In this document: positions 7,271-15,015 of the stretch, piece after piece
How positions within the stretch are numbered: position 1 is the stretch's first letter
Layout: each line of letters begins with the position of its first letter
Source of the DNA: DATESG01 sp964480275
GTDB lineage: Bacteria; Bacillota_I; Bacilli_A; RFN20; CAG-826
Reading direction: 5' to 3'
Assembly: GCA_964480275.1 (NCBI GenBank)
Contig: CAYZOC010000003.1
Span: forward strand, 1 to 45,962
Length of the DNA: 45,962 nucleotides
Made by a program: the position numbers and the translations under genes
The notes under the pieces: model-generated
The model's database searches: none
What the model saw: only the letters and a program-made list of their open reading frames with translations
What the model was told of the DNA's origin: nothing

Positions 7271-9992
7271 GGAAATCTCCAACGACTTGATGGCAGCGGT
7301 GACAAATCTTGCCAGCACTAGTTTCGACTAATGGTCGATAGTTCCAGCACCTTTCACACTTTTCACCACTTGCCTTATTGACTTGGACAGTATTAACATC
7401 GGCTATTTCGGCCTTTGAAACAACAAATAATCGCGCTAATTCATCCGCGTCAAGTAGGGCTAGTTTAGCGCTTAAACTTTCATCTTTGACGTTAAAAACT
7501 ATTTCAGCTTCTTGGCTACTACCAATTTCACCTGCACTACGCTTTTGTTCAAGCGCCGCTAAAACTTCATCGCGCAGACGAATAAATGTTTGGTACATCT
7601 TGAGGGTGTCATCTTGATAATCATGACTAACAAGAGGGAAAGATTCTAGTTGCACATTAGCCTTACGCTCGCTTAGAGGAAGGTTTTGATAAATTTCTTC
7701 CATCGTAAAACTAAGAATTGGTGTTAATAGTTTCATTAACGTATTTGTAACATTAGCAATCACACTTTGGACAGCCTTACGCCGTGAGGAATCAAGAGCT
7801 TCACAATATAAAACATCCTTATTGATATCAAGGTAAAAACTAGATAGATCATTACTAATATAGTTAAGAATTAAGGTCATACCATTAGCAAAATCAAAGG
7901 CATCAAAACTTTCAATCACGCGATTTTTCACATCTTCAAGTTTTGCAAGAATAAAGTGATCGACTAAATTATATGAATTAAAGGCAAGCGTAGCCTTAAA
8001 ATCAAAAGCTCTTTCGCCATTTTGGAGATTTCCGAGCATAAACTTAAACGTGTTTCTGATTTTACGGTATATTTCGCTAACTTGTCTAATAATTGATTCA
8101 CTAATTCTTACATCATCTTGATAATTGATTGTTGCGCCCCAAAGTCGAAGAATATCGGCGCCAAACTCATTAGCAATCTTTAATGGATCAATACCATTCC
8201 CCTTTGATTTAGACATTTTGGCCCAGTTTTCATCCATGACAAAACCATGGGAAACAACGTTTTTATAAGGAGCGACACCATTAAAAGCAATACTAATAAT
8301 TAGACTAGAGTTAAACCAGCCTCGATATTGGTCATTACCTTCTAAATAAAGGTCACTTGGGTACTTTTCACCCCGATCCTTTAAAACGGCGATACTACTA
8401 CTTCCACTATCAAACCAGACGTCCATAATATCGACTTCTTTACGGAAATTACCTGATGGAGATTTAGCATTTTTATAATCTTTTGGTAACAAATCTTTAA
8501 CATCAAGATTAAACCAGACATTGCTACCTTTTTCACGAATTAGTCCGATAATATGATCAAATACTTCTTCTTCCATCACTGGAGATCCGTCTTCGTTATA
8601 GATGATTGGAATTGGTACACCCCATACTCTTTGGCGGGAAATACACCAGTCTCCGCGTTCCTTAATCATGTTACTAATTCTTTGTTTGCCCCATTCTGGT
8701 GTCCATTTAACTTGATCAATGGCCGCAAGTAGTTGTTGTCTGATTGGTTCAATCGAAGCAAACCATTGCGGCGTCGCCCGAAAAATCAGTGGCTTATTTG
8801 TCCGCCAATCATGAGGATAACTATGAGTGAAAATTTTATGATGAACTAAGGTCCCGTTGTTAGATAAATCTTCAAGAATTACATTGTTTGCTTTTTCATA
8901 AAATTGTCCTTGATATTTACCGGCTTCGCTTGTAAATACGCCCTTTTCATCAACAGGACATAAGACATCAAGGTGATATTTTTGACCGACGATAAAGTCT
9001 TCAACCCCATGGCCTGGTGCCGTATGAACAGCACCCGTCCCAGCTTCACTTGTGACGTGTTCACCTAAAATTACTAGTGATGTTCGATCAAATAGGGGAT
9101 GCTTGGTCGTGATTAATTCTAAATCACGGCCCTTGAATGTTTTAATTTTTGTAAAAATCTCGACAGCAGTTTCACTTGCAAAATTGTCCTTTAGTTCCTC
9201 GAGGAGGATCAAGCGACCAATACTAGTTTCATAAAGTCCATATTCAAAATTAGGATGTAAGGAAATAGCTAAGTTTGCCGGCAGTGTCCAAGGTGTGGTT
9301 GTCCAGATGACAAATTTATCTTCGTTAGTAAGTACCCCACGTCCATCGACGACAGGAAAGGATACATAAATTGCATGACTCTTCACGTCAGCATATTCAA
9401 TTTCCGCTTCAGCGAGTGCACTCTCACTACTTGGACTCCAGTGCACTGGTTTAAGTCCTCGATAAATTAAGCCCTTGAGTGCCATTGCTTTAAACACTTC
9501 AAGTTGAGAGGCTTCATAGTCACTAGTCAATGTCATATATGGATCATCATAGTCGCCAACAATCCCTAAACGACGAATTTGTTCTTTTTGCTTATCGACT
9601 TGTTCACGAGCATAGTTTTCACAAAGTTGGCGAAAGTCAGCAACTGCCATTTCTTTACGATTAATCCCGCTTTTTGTGATTTGATTCTCAATCGGAAGTC
9701 CATGAGTATCCCAGCCTAAACGAAAAGGTGTATCAAAACCTTGCATGTTTTTATAACGAACTACAAAATCCTTTAAGATCCGATTAAGCATATGCCCACA
9801 ATGGATATTGCCATTAGCGTAGGGAGGACCATCATGGAGAACATACTTCTCTTTGCCCTTGTTTTTTTCACGCATCAGAGCATAAAGATCTTGTTCTTGC
9901 CATGTTTTGACAAATATCGGTTCTTTTTTATTTAAATTACCGCGCATTTCAAAAGTTGTTTTCGGCATTAGTAATGTGTCTTTTAATTTCAT
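7263..9992 (-). CDS. ileS: isoleucyl-tRNA synthetase
   Basis: Charges tRNA-Ile and edits misactivated valine. The 909-residue class I enzyme has the HIGH-type signature as GNIHCGH near residue 65, the CP1 editing domain in the middle (WTTTPWTLPAN), the MSKSKGNG signature near residue 600, an anticodon-binding helical region, and a C-terminal zinc finger of two Cys-x-x-Cys pairs (CERC and CHRC). The start at 9992 is supported by GGAGGA immediately upstream. The longer frame to 10031 would run into the T-box terminator and is not used. It is first in the unit ileS-lspA-rluD and is controlled by the T-box at 10003-10219. Confidence 0.97.
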   Translation of the reverse strand: MKLKDTLLMPKTTFEMRGNLNKKEPIFVKTWQEQDLYALMREKNKGKEKYVLHDGPPYANGNIHCGHMLNRILKDFVVRYKNMQGFDTPFRLGWDTHGLPIENQITKSGINRKEMAVADFRQLCENYAREQVDKQKEQIRRLGIVGDYDDPYMTLTSDYEASQLEVFKAMALKGLIYRGLKPVHWSPSSESALAEAEIEYADVKSHAIYVSFPVVDGRGVLTNEDKFVIWTTTPWTLPANLAISLHPNFEYGLYETSIGRLILLEELKDNFASETAVEIFTKIKTFKGRDLELITTKHPLFDRTSLVILGEHVTSEAGTGAVHTAPGHGVEDFIVGQKYHLDVLCPVDEKGVFTSEAGKYQGQFYEKANNVILEDLSNNGTLVHHKIFTHSYPHDWRTNKPLIFRATPQWFASIEPIRQQLLAAIDQVKWTPEWGKQRISNMIKERGDWCISRQRVWGVPIPIIYNEDGSPVMEEEVFDHIIGLIREKGSNVWFNLDVKDLLPKDYKNAKSPSGNFRKEVDIMDVWFDSGSSSIAVLKDRGEKYPSDLYLEGNDQYRGWFNSSLIISIAFNGVAPYKNVVSHGFVMDENWAKMSKSKGNGIDPLKIANEFGADILRLWGATINYQDDVRISESIIRQVSEIYRKIRNTFKFMLGNLQNGERAFDFKATLAFNSYNLVDHFILAKLEDVKNRVIESFDAFDFANGMTLILNYISNDLSSFYLDINKDVLYCEALDSSRRKAVQSVIANVTNTLMKLLTPILSFTMEEIYQNLPLSERKANVQLESFPLVSHDYQDDTLKMYQTFIRLRDEVLAALEQKRSAGEIGSSQEAEIVFNVKDESLSAKLALLDADELARLFVVSKAEIADVNTVQVNKASGEKCERCWNYRPLVETSAGKICHRCHQVVGDFHE

Positions 9993-10002
9993 AAATTCCT
10001 CC

Positions 10003-10219
10003 AAAATAAAAGCGTCCATATAAGGACGCATGACCGTGGTACCACCTTAATTCTAGATTACTCTAGCACTCAAACTTGATAACGGTAAGTAACCGGGACC
10101 CTCTACATATCAAAGGCCCACTCCGAAGTGATAAAGCTAATATCTTGTGCTTAGGCTTCCACCGTCCCTAATTCGCTATAGCATTGTTTTATTAACTTCG
10201 CGTCTTCATCAAAGTTTAT
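10003..10219 (-). promoter_or_regulatory. T-box leader of ileS (isoleucine specifier AUC)
   Basis: Transcription-attenuating riboswitch that senses uncharged tRNA-Ile. On the minus strand stem I begins with GATGAAG (10210-10204). The specifier codon ATC (10132-10130) is followed by ACTTCGGAG, as at the matching place in the thrS leader. The T-box sequence GGTGGTACCACGG lies at 10046-10034. The terminator stem GCGTCC (10029-10024)/GGACGC (10017-10012) is followed by a U-rich run. The specifier was placed by comparing the three leaders in this window. Confidence 0.95.
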
Positions 10220-10224
10220 GGCTA

Positions 10225-10253
10225 ATTATAGAATAATTAACAAGAAAAAACAA
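10225..10253 (-). promoter_or_regulatory. sigma-A type promoter of ileS
   Basis: Minus strand -35 TTGTTT (10253-10248), 17-base spacer, and -10 TATAAT (10230-10225). It lies between the ftsZ stop and the T-box leader, so transcription starts just before stem I. Confidence 0.75.
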
Positions 10254-10256
10254 ACA

Positions 10257-11357
10257 TTAATCATTAGCCTCAAGTACACCCTTTAAAAAGTCGGGAAGAA
10301 TATCAAGTTCGTCGTCTTTATTTTCGCCTTCTTCTTGATTATCATCAACTTCTTCAGGGCTTTGTGGGCGAATAAGTGGCGTTGTTGGGACTTTAGTGAA
10401 ATCGAACTCTTCTTCAAAATCACTGGCAATAACGCTGACGAGAATTGAATCCTCGAGTAAGTCATTGAGCGCGACACCAAATTTGATGTCAATATTATTG
10501 CTTCCACTAGTTTCAATGATCCAGTCAACTGTGTGTTGAGCCTCATATAAACTGACATTAGTTCCACATGTGACAGCAACAATTGCTTTGCGAGCACCAT
10601 GAAGACTGGCCTCTAGTAGTGGAGAATTAACAGCATTTTGCGCGGCTTGACGCGCCTTATCTTTACCGGTTCCCATTCCAAAACCAATCAGTGAGATTCC
10701 ACTATCCTTAAGCGTGTTTTTAACATCGGCAAAGTCAAGATTAATGACGGCCGGCATCAGAATCAGATCAACAACTGTTTTAACTGATTGCGCTAATACT
10801 TTATCAGACTCACTAAATGCATCACTAATTGGCCGATTACCATTGACCATTAATAATTTATCATTACTGACGACGATGATACTATCGACGACATCTTTTA
10901 AATTACCTAATCCTTCAACAGAATTAGCAATACGCTTTTTACCTTCAAATGTAAAGGGTCGCGTTACAATTGCGATTGTAAGAGCGCCACTACGTTTAGC
11001 AATTTGGGCGATAATTGGGGCAGCTCCTGTGCCAGTACCGCCACCCATTCCTGCGGCAATAAAGACCAAATCAGCACCCTCGACTATTTTTTCGATTTGC
11101 TCGGTACTATATTCAGCAGCTTCACGGCCAACACTAGGTTCACCACCAGCACCAAGACCATGGGTTATTTCCTCGCCTAATACGAGTCTATTTTTTGCCC
11201 GACTTGTCGCTAAGGCTTGTTTATCAGTATTGGCAACCCAAAAGGAAACATTATCAATCTTTTCATCGATCATTCGATTAACAGCGTTGTTACCAGCGCC
11301 ACCAACACCAATGACAACGATGCGTGCTACAGGTTCAAATTCATCTAAATTGTTCAT
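10257..11357 (-). CDS. ftsZ: cell division GTPase FtsZ
   Basis: Tubulin homologue that polymerises into the division ring at midcell. At 366 residues it has the GTP-binding signature GGGTGTGAAP near residue 107, an N-terminal VIGVGGAGNNAVNRM block, and the T7 synergy loop NLDFADVKNTL that completes the GTPase site of the next subunit. An acidic linker follows after about residue 325. The C-terminal tail DILPDFLKG resembles the conserved peptide that binds FtsA or SepF. The ATG at 11357 follows GAGGTT. It lies 11 bases after ftsA in one unit. No terminator separates it from the ileS promoter. Confidence 0.98.
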   Translation of the reverse strand: MNNLDEFEPVARIVVIGVGGAGNNAVNRMIDEKIDNVSFWVANTDKQALATSRAKNRLVLGEEITHGLGAGGEPSVGREAAEYSTEQIEKIVEGADLVFIAAGMGGGTGTGAAPIIAQIAKRSGALTIAIVTRPFTFEGKKRIANSVEGLGNLKDVVDSIIVVSNDKLLMVNGNRPISDAFSESDKVLAQSVKTVVDLILMPAVINLDFADVKNTLKDSGISLIGFGMGTGKDKARQAAQNAVNSPLLEASLHGARKAIVAVTCGTNVSLYEAQHTVDWIIETSGSNNIDIKFGVALNDLLEDSILVSVIASDFEEEFDFTKVPTTPLIRPQSPEEVDDNQEEGENKDDELDILPDFLKGVLEAND

Positions 11358-11368
11358 ATAATTAACCT

Positions 11369-12541
11369 CTATTTCCTTGAGAGTGGTCCGACAGGTGTTT
11401 GCTCATCGCCGATTTCTAGCGCATAGCGGGAATAAGCTTTAATTAAGCCAAGGCAAGTAGCAAACTCCGGCTGACGGGCCCCAATGATATTAGCGTGGGC
11501 AAATATGTATTTAAGATGATTATCTTGCGCCGCTAGATAATGGTTGTAGCCATGTAATTTAGCCGCACCCCCAGTGAGAATAACTTGGAGTCCATCAAGT
11601 GATTTTATTTTTTGTGATTTCGCAAGAATAACGAGCGTATCATCTAGATTTCGTTGGTGTTCATCAAGAAACTCCTTGATTACACGGGTTAAATCTTTAC
11701 TTGTTACCTTACGACCATCTCTAGTTGTAACTAAATTAAATTGCGTTTTAATTGGATTAATATCATAGCCATATACTTTTTTTAATTGTTCCGCATCGCT
11801 ATAAGAAATGTCGAGTTTTTCCGCGATAAAACTGGTCAGCTGATGACCACCTAGTTTAAAAGTTTTGGAAAAGAACAAGCGCCCATTTCCATAAAAGCTC
11901 ACACTAGTACGTTCGCCAGCAAAGTCGACAACAATAAAGTTCGAGCCAATATTTTTTTGTTGACCATAAAGTTCGCCAATCGCATATGTTTCAACAAATG
12001 TTTTTAATACTTTTAATCCAGCATTCTCACAAGCCTTCAAATATGAGTTATAAAGCCAAAGCGGGAGAACATGAAAAAAGGCATCAAGCGCAAGTATCGA
12101 TGTTGTTTCGCCCAACGGAGCACTATGAAAAATCCGTCCCGAATCAACTGTAAAATTAATTGGGACAATACTGACTATTTGCTTTTGTGCATCAATCTTG
12201 GATTTTCTAAATTGTGAAGTCAAGTTTGTCACATCTATTTTTTCAACTTTAGAACCGACAAGATTTGTTTGATTATGGCCGGCATAAATTTCTAGGTCAA
12301 GCGAAGGAAGGGCTAAAACAACCTCTTCGATGGTTAAACCTAGATGTTCATTTGCCGCTTCAACAAGCGACTTAATCGCGCTTGAAACACCATTAGCCTC
12401 GACAATTTGGCCATCACGAATAAAGTTTTCATAAAGAAAAGTATTGGCATAAAGAACGACTGGTTTATGCTCAATTTCATAGCCGACTGTGAGTTTGATT
12501 CCACTGTGACCGATTTCAAGTGTGTTGATTGCTTTATCCAT
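11369..12541 (-). CDS. ftsA: cell division protein FtsA (divergent)
   Basis: FtsA is an actin-like protein that tethers FtsZ filaments to the membrane. The 390-residue protein has the actin-type layout, including the 1C subdomain (about residues 85-165) and the block from KLGGHQLTSFIAEKLDISYSDAEQ. It is divergent at the nucleotide site. The first phosphate loop reads LEIGHSGIKL (aspartate replaced by glutamate), and the second reads VVDFAGERTS instead of a DxGGGTT type. It ends GPLSRK, and I see no amphipathic C-terminal helix of the sort that anchors FtsA. Its place directly before ftsZ supports the identification. The sigma-A promoter at 12565-12593 drives the pair. Confidence 0.88.
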   Translation of the reverse strand: MDKAINTLEIGHSGIKLTVGYEIEHKPVVLYANTFLYENFIRDGQIVEANGVSSAIKSLVEAANEHLGLTIEEVVLALPSLDLEIYAGHNQTNLVGSKVEKIDVTNLTSQFRKSKIDAQKQIVSIVPINFTVDSGRIFHSAPLGETTSILALDAFFHVLPLWLYNSYLKACENAGLKVLKTFVETYAIGELYGQQKNIGSNFIVVDFAGERTSVSFYGNGRLFFSKTFKLGGHQLTSFIAEKLDISYSDAEQLKKVYGYDINPIKTQFNLVTTRDGRKVTSKDLTRVIKEFLDEHQRNLDDTLVILAKSQKIKSLDGLQVILTGGAAKLHGYNHYLAAQDNHLKYIFAHANIIGARQPEFATCLGLIKAYSRYALEIGDEQTPVGPLSRK

Positions 12542-12564
12542 AAATATCTATTTAACTACTTGTA

Positions 12565-12593
12565 ATTATACTTTATATAATTAGCTTTGACAA
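12565..12593 (-). promoter_or_regulatory. sigma-A promoter of ftsA-ftsZ
   Basis: Minus strand -35 TTGTCA (12593-12588), 17-base spacer, and -10 TATAAT (12570-12565). The terminator at 12685-12725 lies upstream, so ftsA-ftsZ is expressed separately from mraZ-rsmH. Confidence 0.85.
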
Positions 12594-12684
12594 GAAAACC
12601 CGTATTGTTTAATAAAAAACTAATTTTATCCTAAATTTAGATGTTTAATACTAAATTGCCCCTAAAAAACGCCTAATTTTCAAA

Positions 12685-12725
12685 TAAAAAAAGGGTCACT
12701 AGAGGAGAGAGAGTAAGCGACCCTT
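12685..12725 (-). terminator. terminator of the mraZ-rsmH unit
   Basis: On the minus strand GGGTCGCT (12723-12716) pairs with AGTGACCC (12700-12693), with one G-T pair, around a pyrimidine-rich loop and followed by a U run. A second small hairpin, CTAGGT/ACCTAG at 12734-12749, lies between the stop codon and this terminator. Confidence 0.85.
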
Positions 12726-12759
12726 TAATTGTTCTAGGTATCAACCTAGGGGAGAATAA

Positions 12760-13002
12760 CTATAGTAAGGTCAATTCACCACTAATAATTTCTTGGGAAT
12801 TGGCTTTATCATCGCTTGCAACGCTTGTAGTTTCTTCACTAGTTTGCGCAGCCTGAAGATTTTGAATTTCGATGGTTATTTGGCGAGCTGGAACAATGGC
12901 GATTAGGCCAATTGCCACCATGAAAGCGGTCGTAATGCCTAGCTTACGAAAACGGTAGTACCAGGTTCGATGTCCTGTCTTGGTTAATTTGTCTCTCATC
13001 AT
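12760..13002 (-). CDS. small single-span membrane protein next to rsmH (possible FtsL analogue)
   Basis: Predicted 80-residue protein that I cannot assign to a family. It has a basic, aromatic N terminus (KTGHRTWYYRFRK), one hydrophobic segment at about residues 21-37, and a polar tail of about 43 residues rich in Ser, Thr, Glu and Asp. The expected topology is N terminus in, C terminus out. The start at 13002 is supported by GAGGA seven bases upstream; this overlaps nothing, as rsmH stops at 13004. FtsL usually follows rsmH in Firmicutes and has the same topology, but this tail is short and has no leucine heptads. The YRFRK...G stretch also recalls YSIRK-type signal peptides, so a tiny secreted protein is an alternative. 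A strong terminator follows. Confidence 0.75.
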   Translation of the reverse strand: MMRDKLTKTGHRTWYYRFRKLGITTAFMVAIGLIAIVPARQITIEIQNLQAAQTSEETTSVASDDKANSQEIISGELTLL

Positions 13003-13003
13003 A

Positions 13004-13948
13004 TTATCGTCCTCGCTTTCTTTCAATAATTCTAAGTTTTGCGCTACTCGCGCGGGGGTTTTGTGCTAATTCTTCAAGACTAGCAGTAATTACTTTACGA
13101 TTTACTAGGGCGAACTCAGGTCCAACTTCTTCGCTAGGATGGCGGAGAGGTGCACGGCGGCTCGTTGATTCAATCGTCGCGGCTTTGAAGATTTGTTTGA
13201 CGATTCGATCTTCAAGACTGTGGAAGGTGATAACTGCTAGTCTTCCATTGATATTGAGTAAGTCTAAGGCGTCTTTAAGGCTGTTTTCGAGTATATTTAG
13301 TTCGTTATTAACAACGATTCTTAGCGCTTGGAAGATTGTTTTTGCGGGATGACCCTTTTTACTTAATTCACGAGCGGGAAGACTTTTTTTGATAATGTCG
13401 ACAAGCTGGAATGTCGTTCTAATTGGCTGGACTTCACGCGCTTTAATTATGTTGTAAGCGATTTTGCCAGCAAATTTACTTTCTGCATAGTCACGGAAGA
13501 TTTTTGTTAAGGCTTGGAGCGAATAAGTATTAACAACTATTTCAGCGGTAAGATGGTTATGGTCCTGGTCCATTCGCATATCCAAATTGCTATCAAAGCG
13601 GTATGAGAAGCCCCGACTACCCTCATCAAACTGCGGGCTGCTAACTCCTAAATCAATGAGTATTGCATCAACACCAGTGACATTTAAGTATTCAAGATTA
13701 TCCTTGGCGTTAATAAAATTTGTATGAATAATCGTGAAGTTTGCACCGATTTCACTTAGTCTTGTTTTCGATTGTTCAATCGCTTCAATATCTTGATCAA
13801 ATGCATAGAGATGACCATTTTGAATAATCTTAAGTATTTCCGCACTATGACCACCACGACCAAGCGTATAGTCAAGGGCAATACTTTTAGAAGATAAATT
13901 AAGTCCTTCGATAACTTCGTTTAAGAGCACGGGAGCATGACTACTCAC
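13004..13948 (-). CDS. rsmH: 16S rRNA (cytosine-1402-N4)-methyltransferase
   Basis: RsmH (MraW) methylates N4 of C1402 in the 16S rRNA decoding centre using S-adenosylmethionine. The 314-residue protein opens with HAPVLLNEVIEGL, has the SAM-binding DYTLGRGGHSAEIL (about residues 25-40) and the DLGVSSPQFDEGSRGFSYR block, and ends with the typical basic tail. It starts with GTG at 13948, preceded by AGGCGGA and overlapping the end of mraZ by eight bases, so translation is coupled. The mraZ-rsmH order is the conserved opening of division and cell-wall clusters. Here the next genes are a tiny membrane protein and then ftsA, with the wall genes missing. Confidence 0.97.
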   Translation of the reverse strand: MSSHAPVLLNEVIEGLNLSSKSIALDYTLGRGGHSAEILKIIQNGHLYAFDQDIEAIEQSKTRLSEIGANFTIIHTNFINAKDNLEYLNVTGVDAILIDLGVSSPQFDEGSRGFSYRFDSNLDMRMDQDHNHLTAEIVVNTYSLQALTKIFRDYAESKFAGKIAYNIIKAREVQPIRTTFQLVDIIKKSLPARELSKKGHPAKTIFQALRIVVNNELNILENSLKDALDLLNINGRLAVITFHSLEDRIVKQIFKAATIESTSRRAPLRHPSEEVGPEFALVNRKVITASLEELAQNPRASSAKLRIIERKRGR

Positions 13949-14378
13949 GATGTCCGCCTAGCTTATCGGCAATGGTTGCAAGATTTTGTGAGGTATTGCT
14001 CCGATATGATTCAAACTCACTACGATTCCATACTTCAAAGTGATCCCCGACACCGACAATAGTGACATCACTACTTATTTTGTAATGGTCGAGTACTGCT
14101 TTTGGCAGTGATAGACGATTATGGCTATCTACTTCTAATTCAACAATACTTGCATAAATGTTACGAAGGTAAGCCCGATCATTACTTGAAGTAAACTCAT
14201 AACTTTTAAGTTTTTCAATTAGAGTATCAAAATAAGTTTGTGGGTAGATGCTAATGCAACCTTCAAAACCTTCGATGATGAATACCTTTGCTTTTTCCCC
14301 AACTGTCGGGCGGAATCTACTTGGTACAACCATTCGACCTTTGTTATCTAGGTTATGATTGAAGTTTCCAAAAAACAT
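13941..14378 (-). CDS. mraZ: transcriptional regulator MraZ
   Basis: MraZ is a DNA-binding protein of the AbrB/SpoVT fold that controls its own division operon by binding tandem repeats in the promoter. At 145 residues it is the usual length and has two copies of the MraZ domain. Each carries a D-x-x-x-R motif: DNKGRMVVPSRFR near residue 11 and DSHNRLSLPK near residue 85. The ATG at 14378 lies just after the second TGGGA repeat of the operator at 14383-14397. It is first in the mraZ-rsmH-small protein unit. Confidence 0.97.
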   Translation of the reverse strand: MFFGNFNHNLDNKGRMVVPSRFRPTVGEKAKVFIIEGFEGCISIYPQTYFDTLIEKLKSYEFTSSNDRAYLRNIYASIVELEVDSHNRLSLPKAVLDHYKISSDVTIVGVGDHFEVWNRSEFESYRSNTSQNLATIADKLGGHRE

Positions 14379-14382
14379 TATG

Positions 14383-14397
14383 TCCCACTTTCTCCCA
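14383..14397 (-). promoter_or_regulatory. probable MraZ operator (two TGGGA boxes)
   Basis: The minus strand has TGGGA-GAAAG-TGGGA: two copies with a five-base spacer and a ten-base period (14397-14393 and 14387-14383). Both are embedded in AAGTGGGA. This matches the TGGGN repeats bound by E. coli MraZ and the AAAGTG-type box of mycoplasmas. The boxes lie just after the expected transcription start, so binding should repress. Confidence 0.75.
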
Positions 14398-14410
14398 CTT
14401 AAGTAATTTC

Positions 14411-14440
14411 ATTATAGTTAAAATGCATTTACTTTGTAAA
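14411..14440 (-). promoter_or_regulatory. sigma-A promoter of mraZ
   Basis: Minus strand -35 TTTACA (14440-14435), 18-base spacer, and -10 TATAAT (14416-14411). The MraZ boxes begin about 14 bases downstream of the -10. Confidence 0.8.
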
Positions 14441-14477
14441 GGAAAAAAGCAAAAAAACATAAATTTGTTTGTCGCCA

Positions 14478-14506
14478 TTAAAAAAAGCCCAATTAATTGG
14501 GCTTAA
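14478..14506 (-). terminator. terminator of the pheS-pheT-yceD unit
   Basis: Perfect inverted repeat AAGCCCAATT/AATTGGGCTT (14485-14504). On the minus strand a run of U follows, and on the plus strand a weaker T-rich stretch follows. It lies 14 bases past the stop of the YceD-like gene. Confidence 0.85.
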
Positions 14507-14519
14507 CTTATTTTTCTTA

Positions 14520-15014
14520 TCAATCAGGGAAATCTTCTAAATCAATATCATTGAAGGGATTATTATGAACATTTCGCGTCTTAATATATTCATCTTCACG
14601 CATAACCTCGACTATTTCATCACCAAGTGGCAGCTTTGCCCCTGGTTTAATTACCCGAAGTGGGATATGAGCAAGAATTAATCCAAAAATATATTGATCA
14701 AGTTCAATTAATGGACCTCGTTCAAAGAAAACATCTTCTTCATCATCATCTTGTTTATTGGAGAAAAATAGTTCATCACTTATTTGTAACTTTTGTTGAA
14801 AAATATCAAGTGTATATGCACATTCTAAATCCAAAACCCCTGTCAAATCGATGGAAACATGGACAAGCTCGCCCTTATAAGAAACAAGCGCTTTGGCCAC
14901 AAGATCGTGGATCCCTTTGAGCGAAAAGTTGGCACTTAAGTCAAATCTACTTGCGTCAATTTCTTCAACTACTTGAAAACTTTCGCGGAGAGCAAGACTT
15001 GTATTAATCTTCAT
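14520..15014 (-). CDS. YceD/DUF177 family protein
   Basis: Member of the DUF177 (YceD) family, linked in bacteria and chloroplasts to 23S rRNA accumulation and large-subunit assembly. At 164 residues it has the family pattern: an N-terminal beta region, a central conserved cysteine in DLECAYTLDIF, an acidic insert (QDDDEEDVFFE), then LIELDQYIFGLILAHIPLR and a polar acidic tail. The second cysteine often seen with LPxxPLC is replaced here (HIPLRVIKPG). The gene normally sits directly before rpmF (ribosomal protein L32), but here a terminator follows and no rpmF is present. It starts one base after the pheT stop, so it is probably the last gene of the pheS-pheT unit. Confidence 0.85.
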   Translation of the reverse strand: MKINTSLALRESFQVVEEIDASRFDLSANFSLKGIHDLVAKALVSYKGELVHVSIDLTGVLDLECAYTLDIFQQKLQISDELFFSNKQDDDEEDVFFERGPLIELDQYIFGLILAHIPLRVIKPGAKLPLGDEIVEVMREDEYIKTRNVHNNPFNDIDLEDFPD

Positions 15015-15015
15015 A

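Noticed and set aside
9993..10031. N-terminal extension of ileS to an upstream ATG
   Set aside because: It lies in the T-box terminator and the U run; the ATG at 9992 has GGAGGA and gives the normal protein start.
10714..11361. Long plus-strand frame across ftsZ
   Set aside because: It is antisense to the conserved FtsZ coding frame, has no ribosome binding site and its protein is low complexity, rich in Ser, Thr, Ala and Pro.
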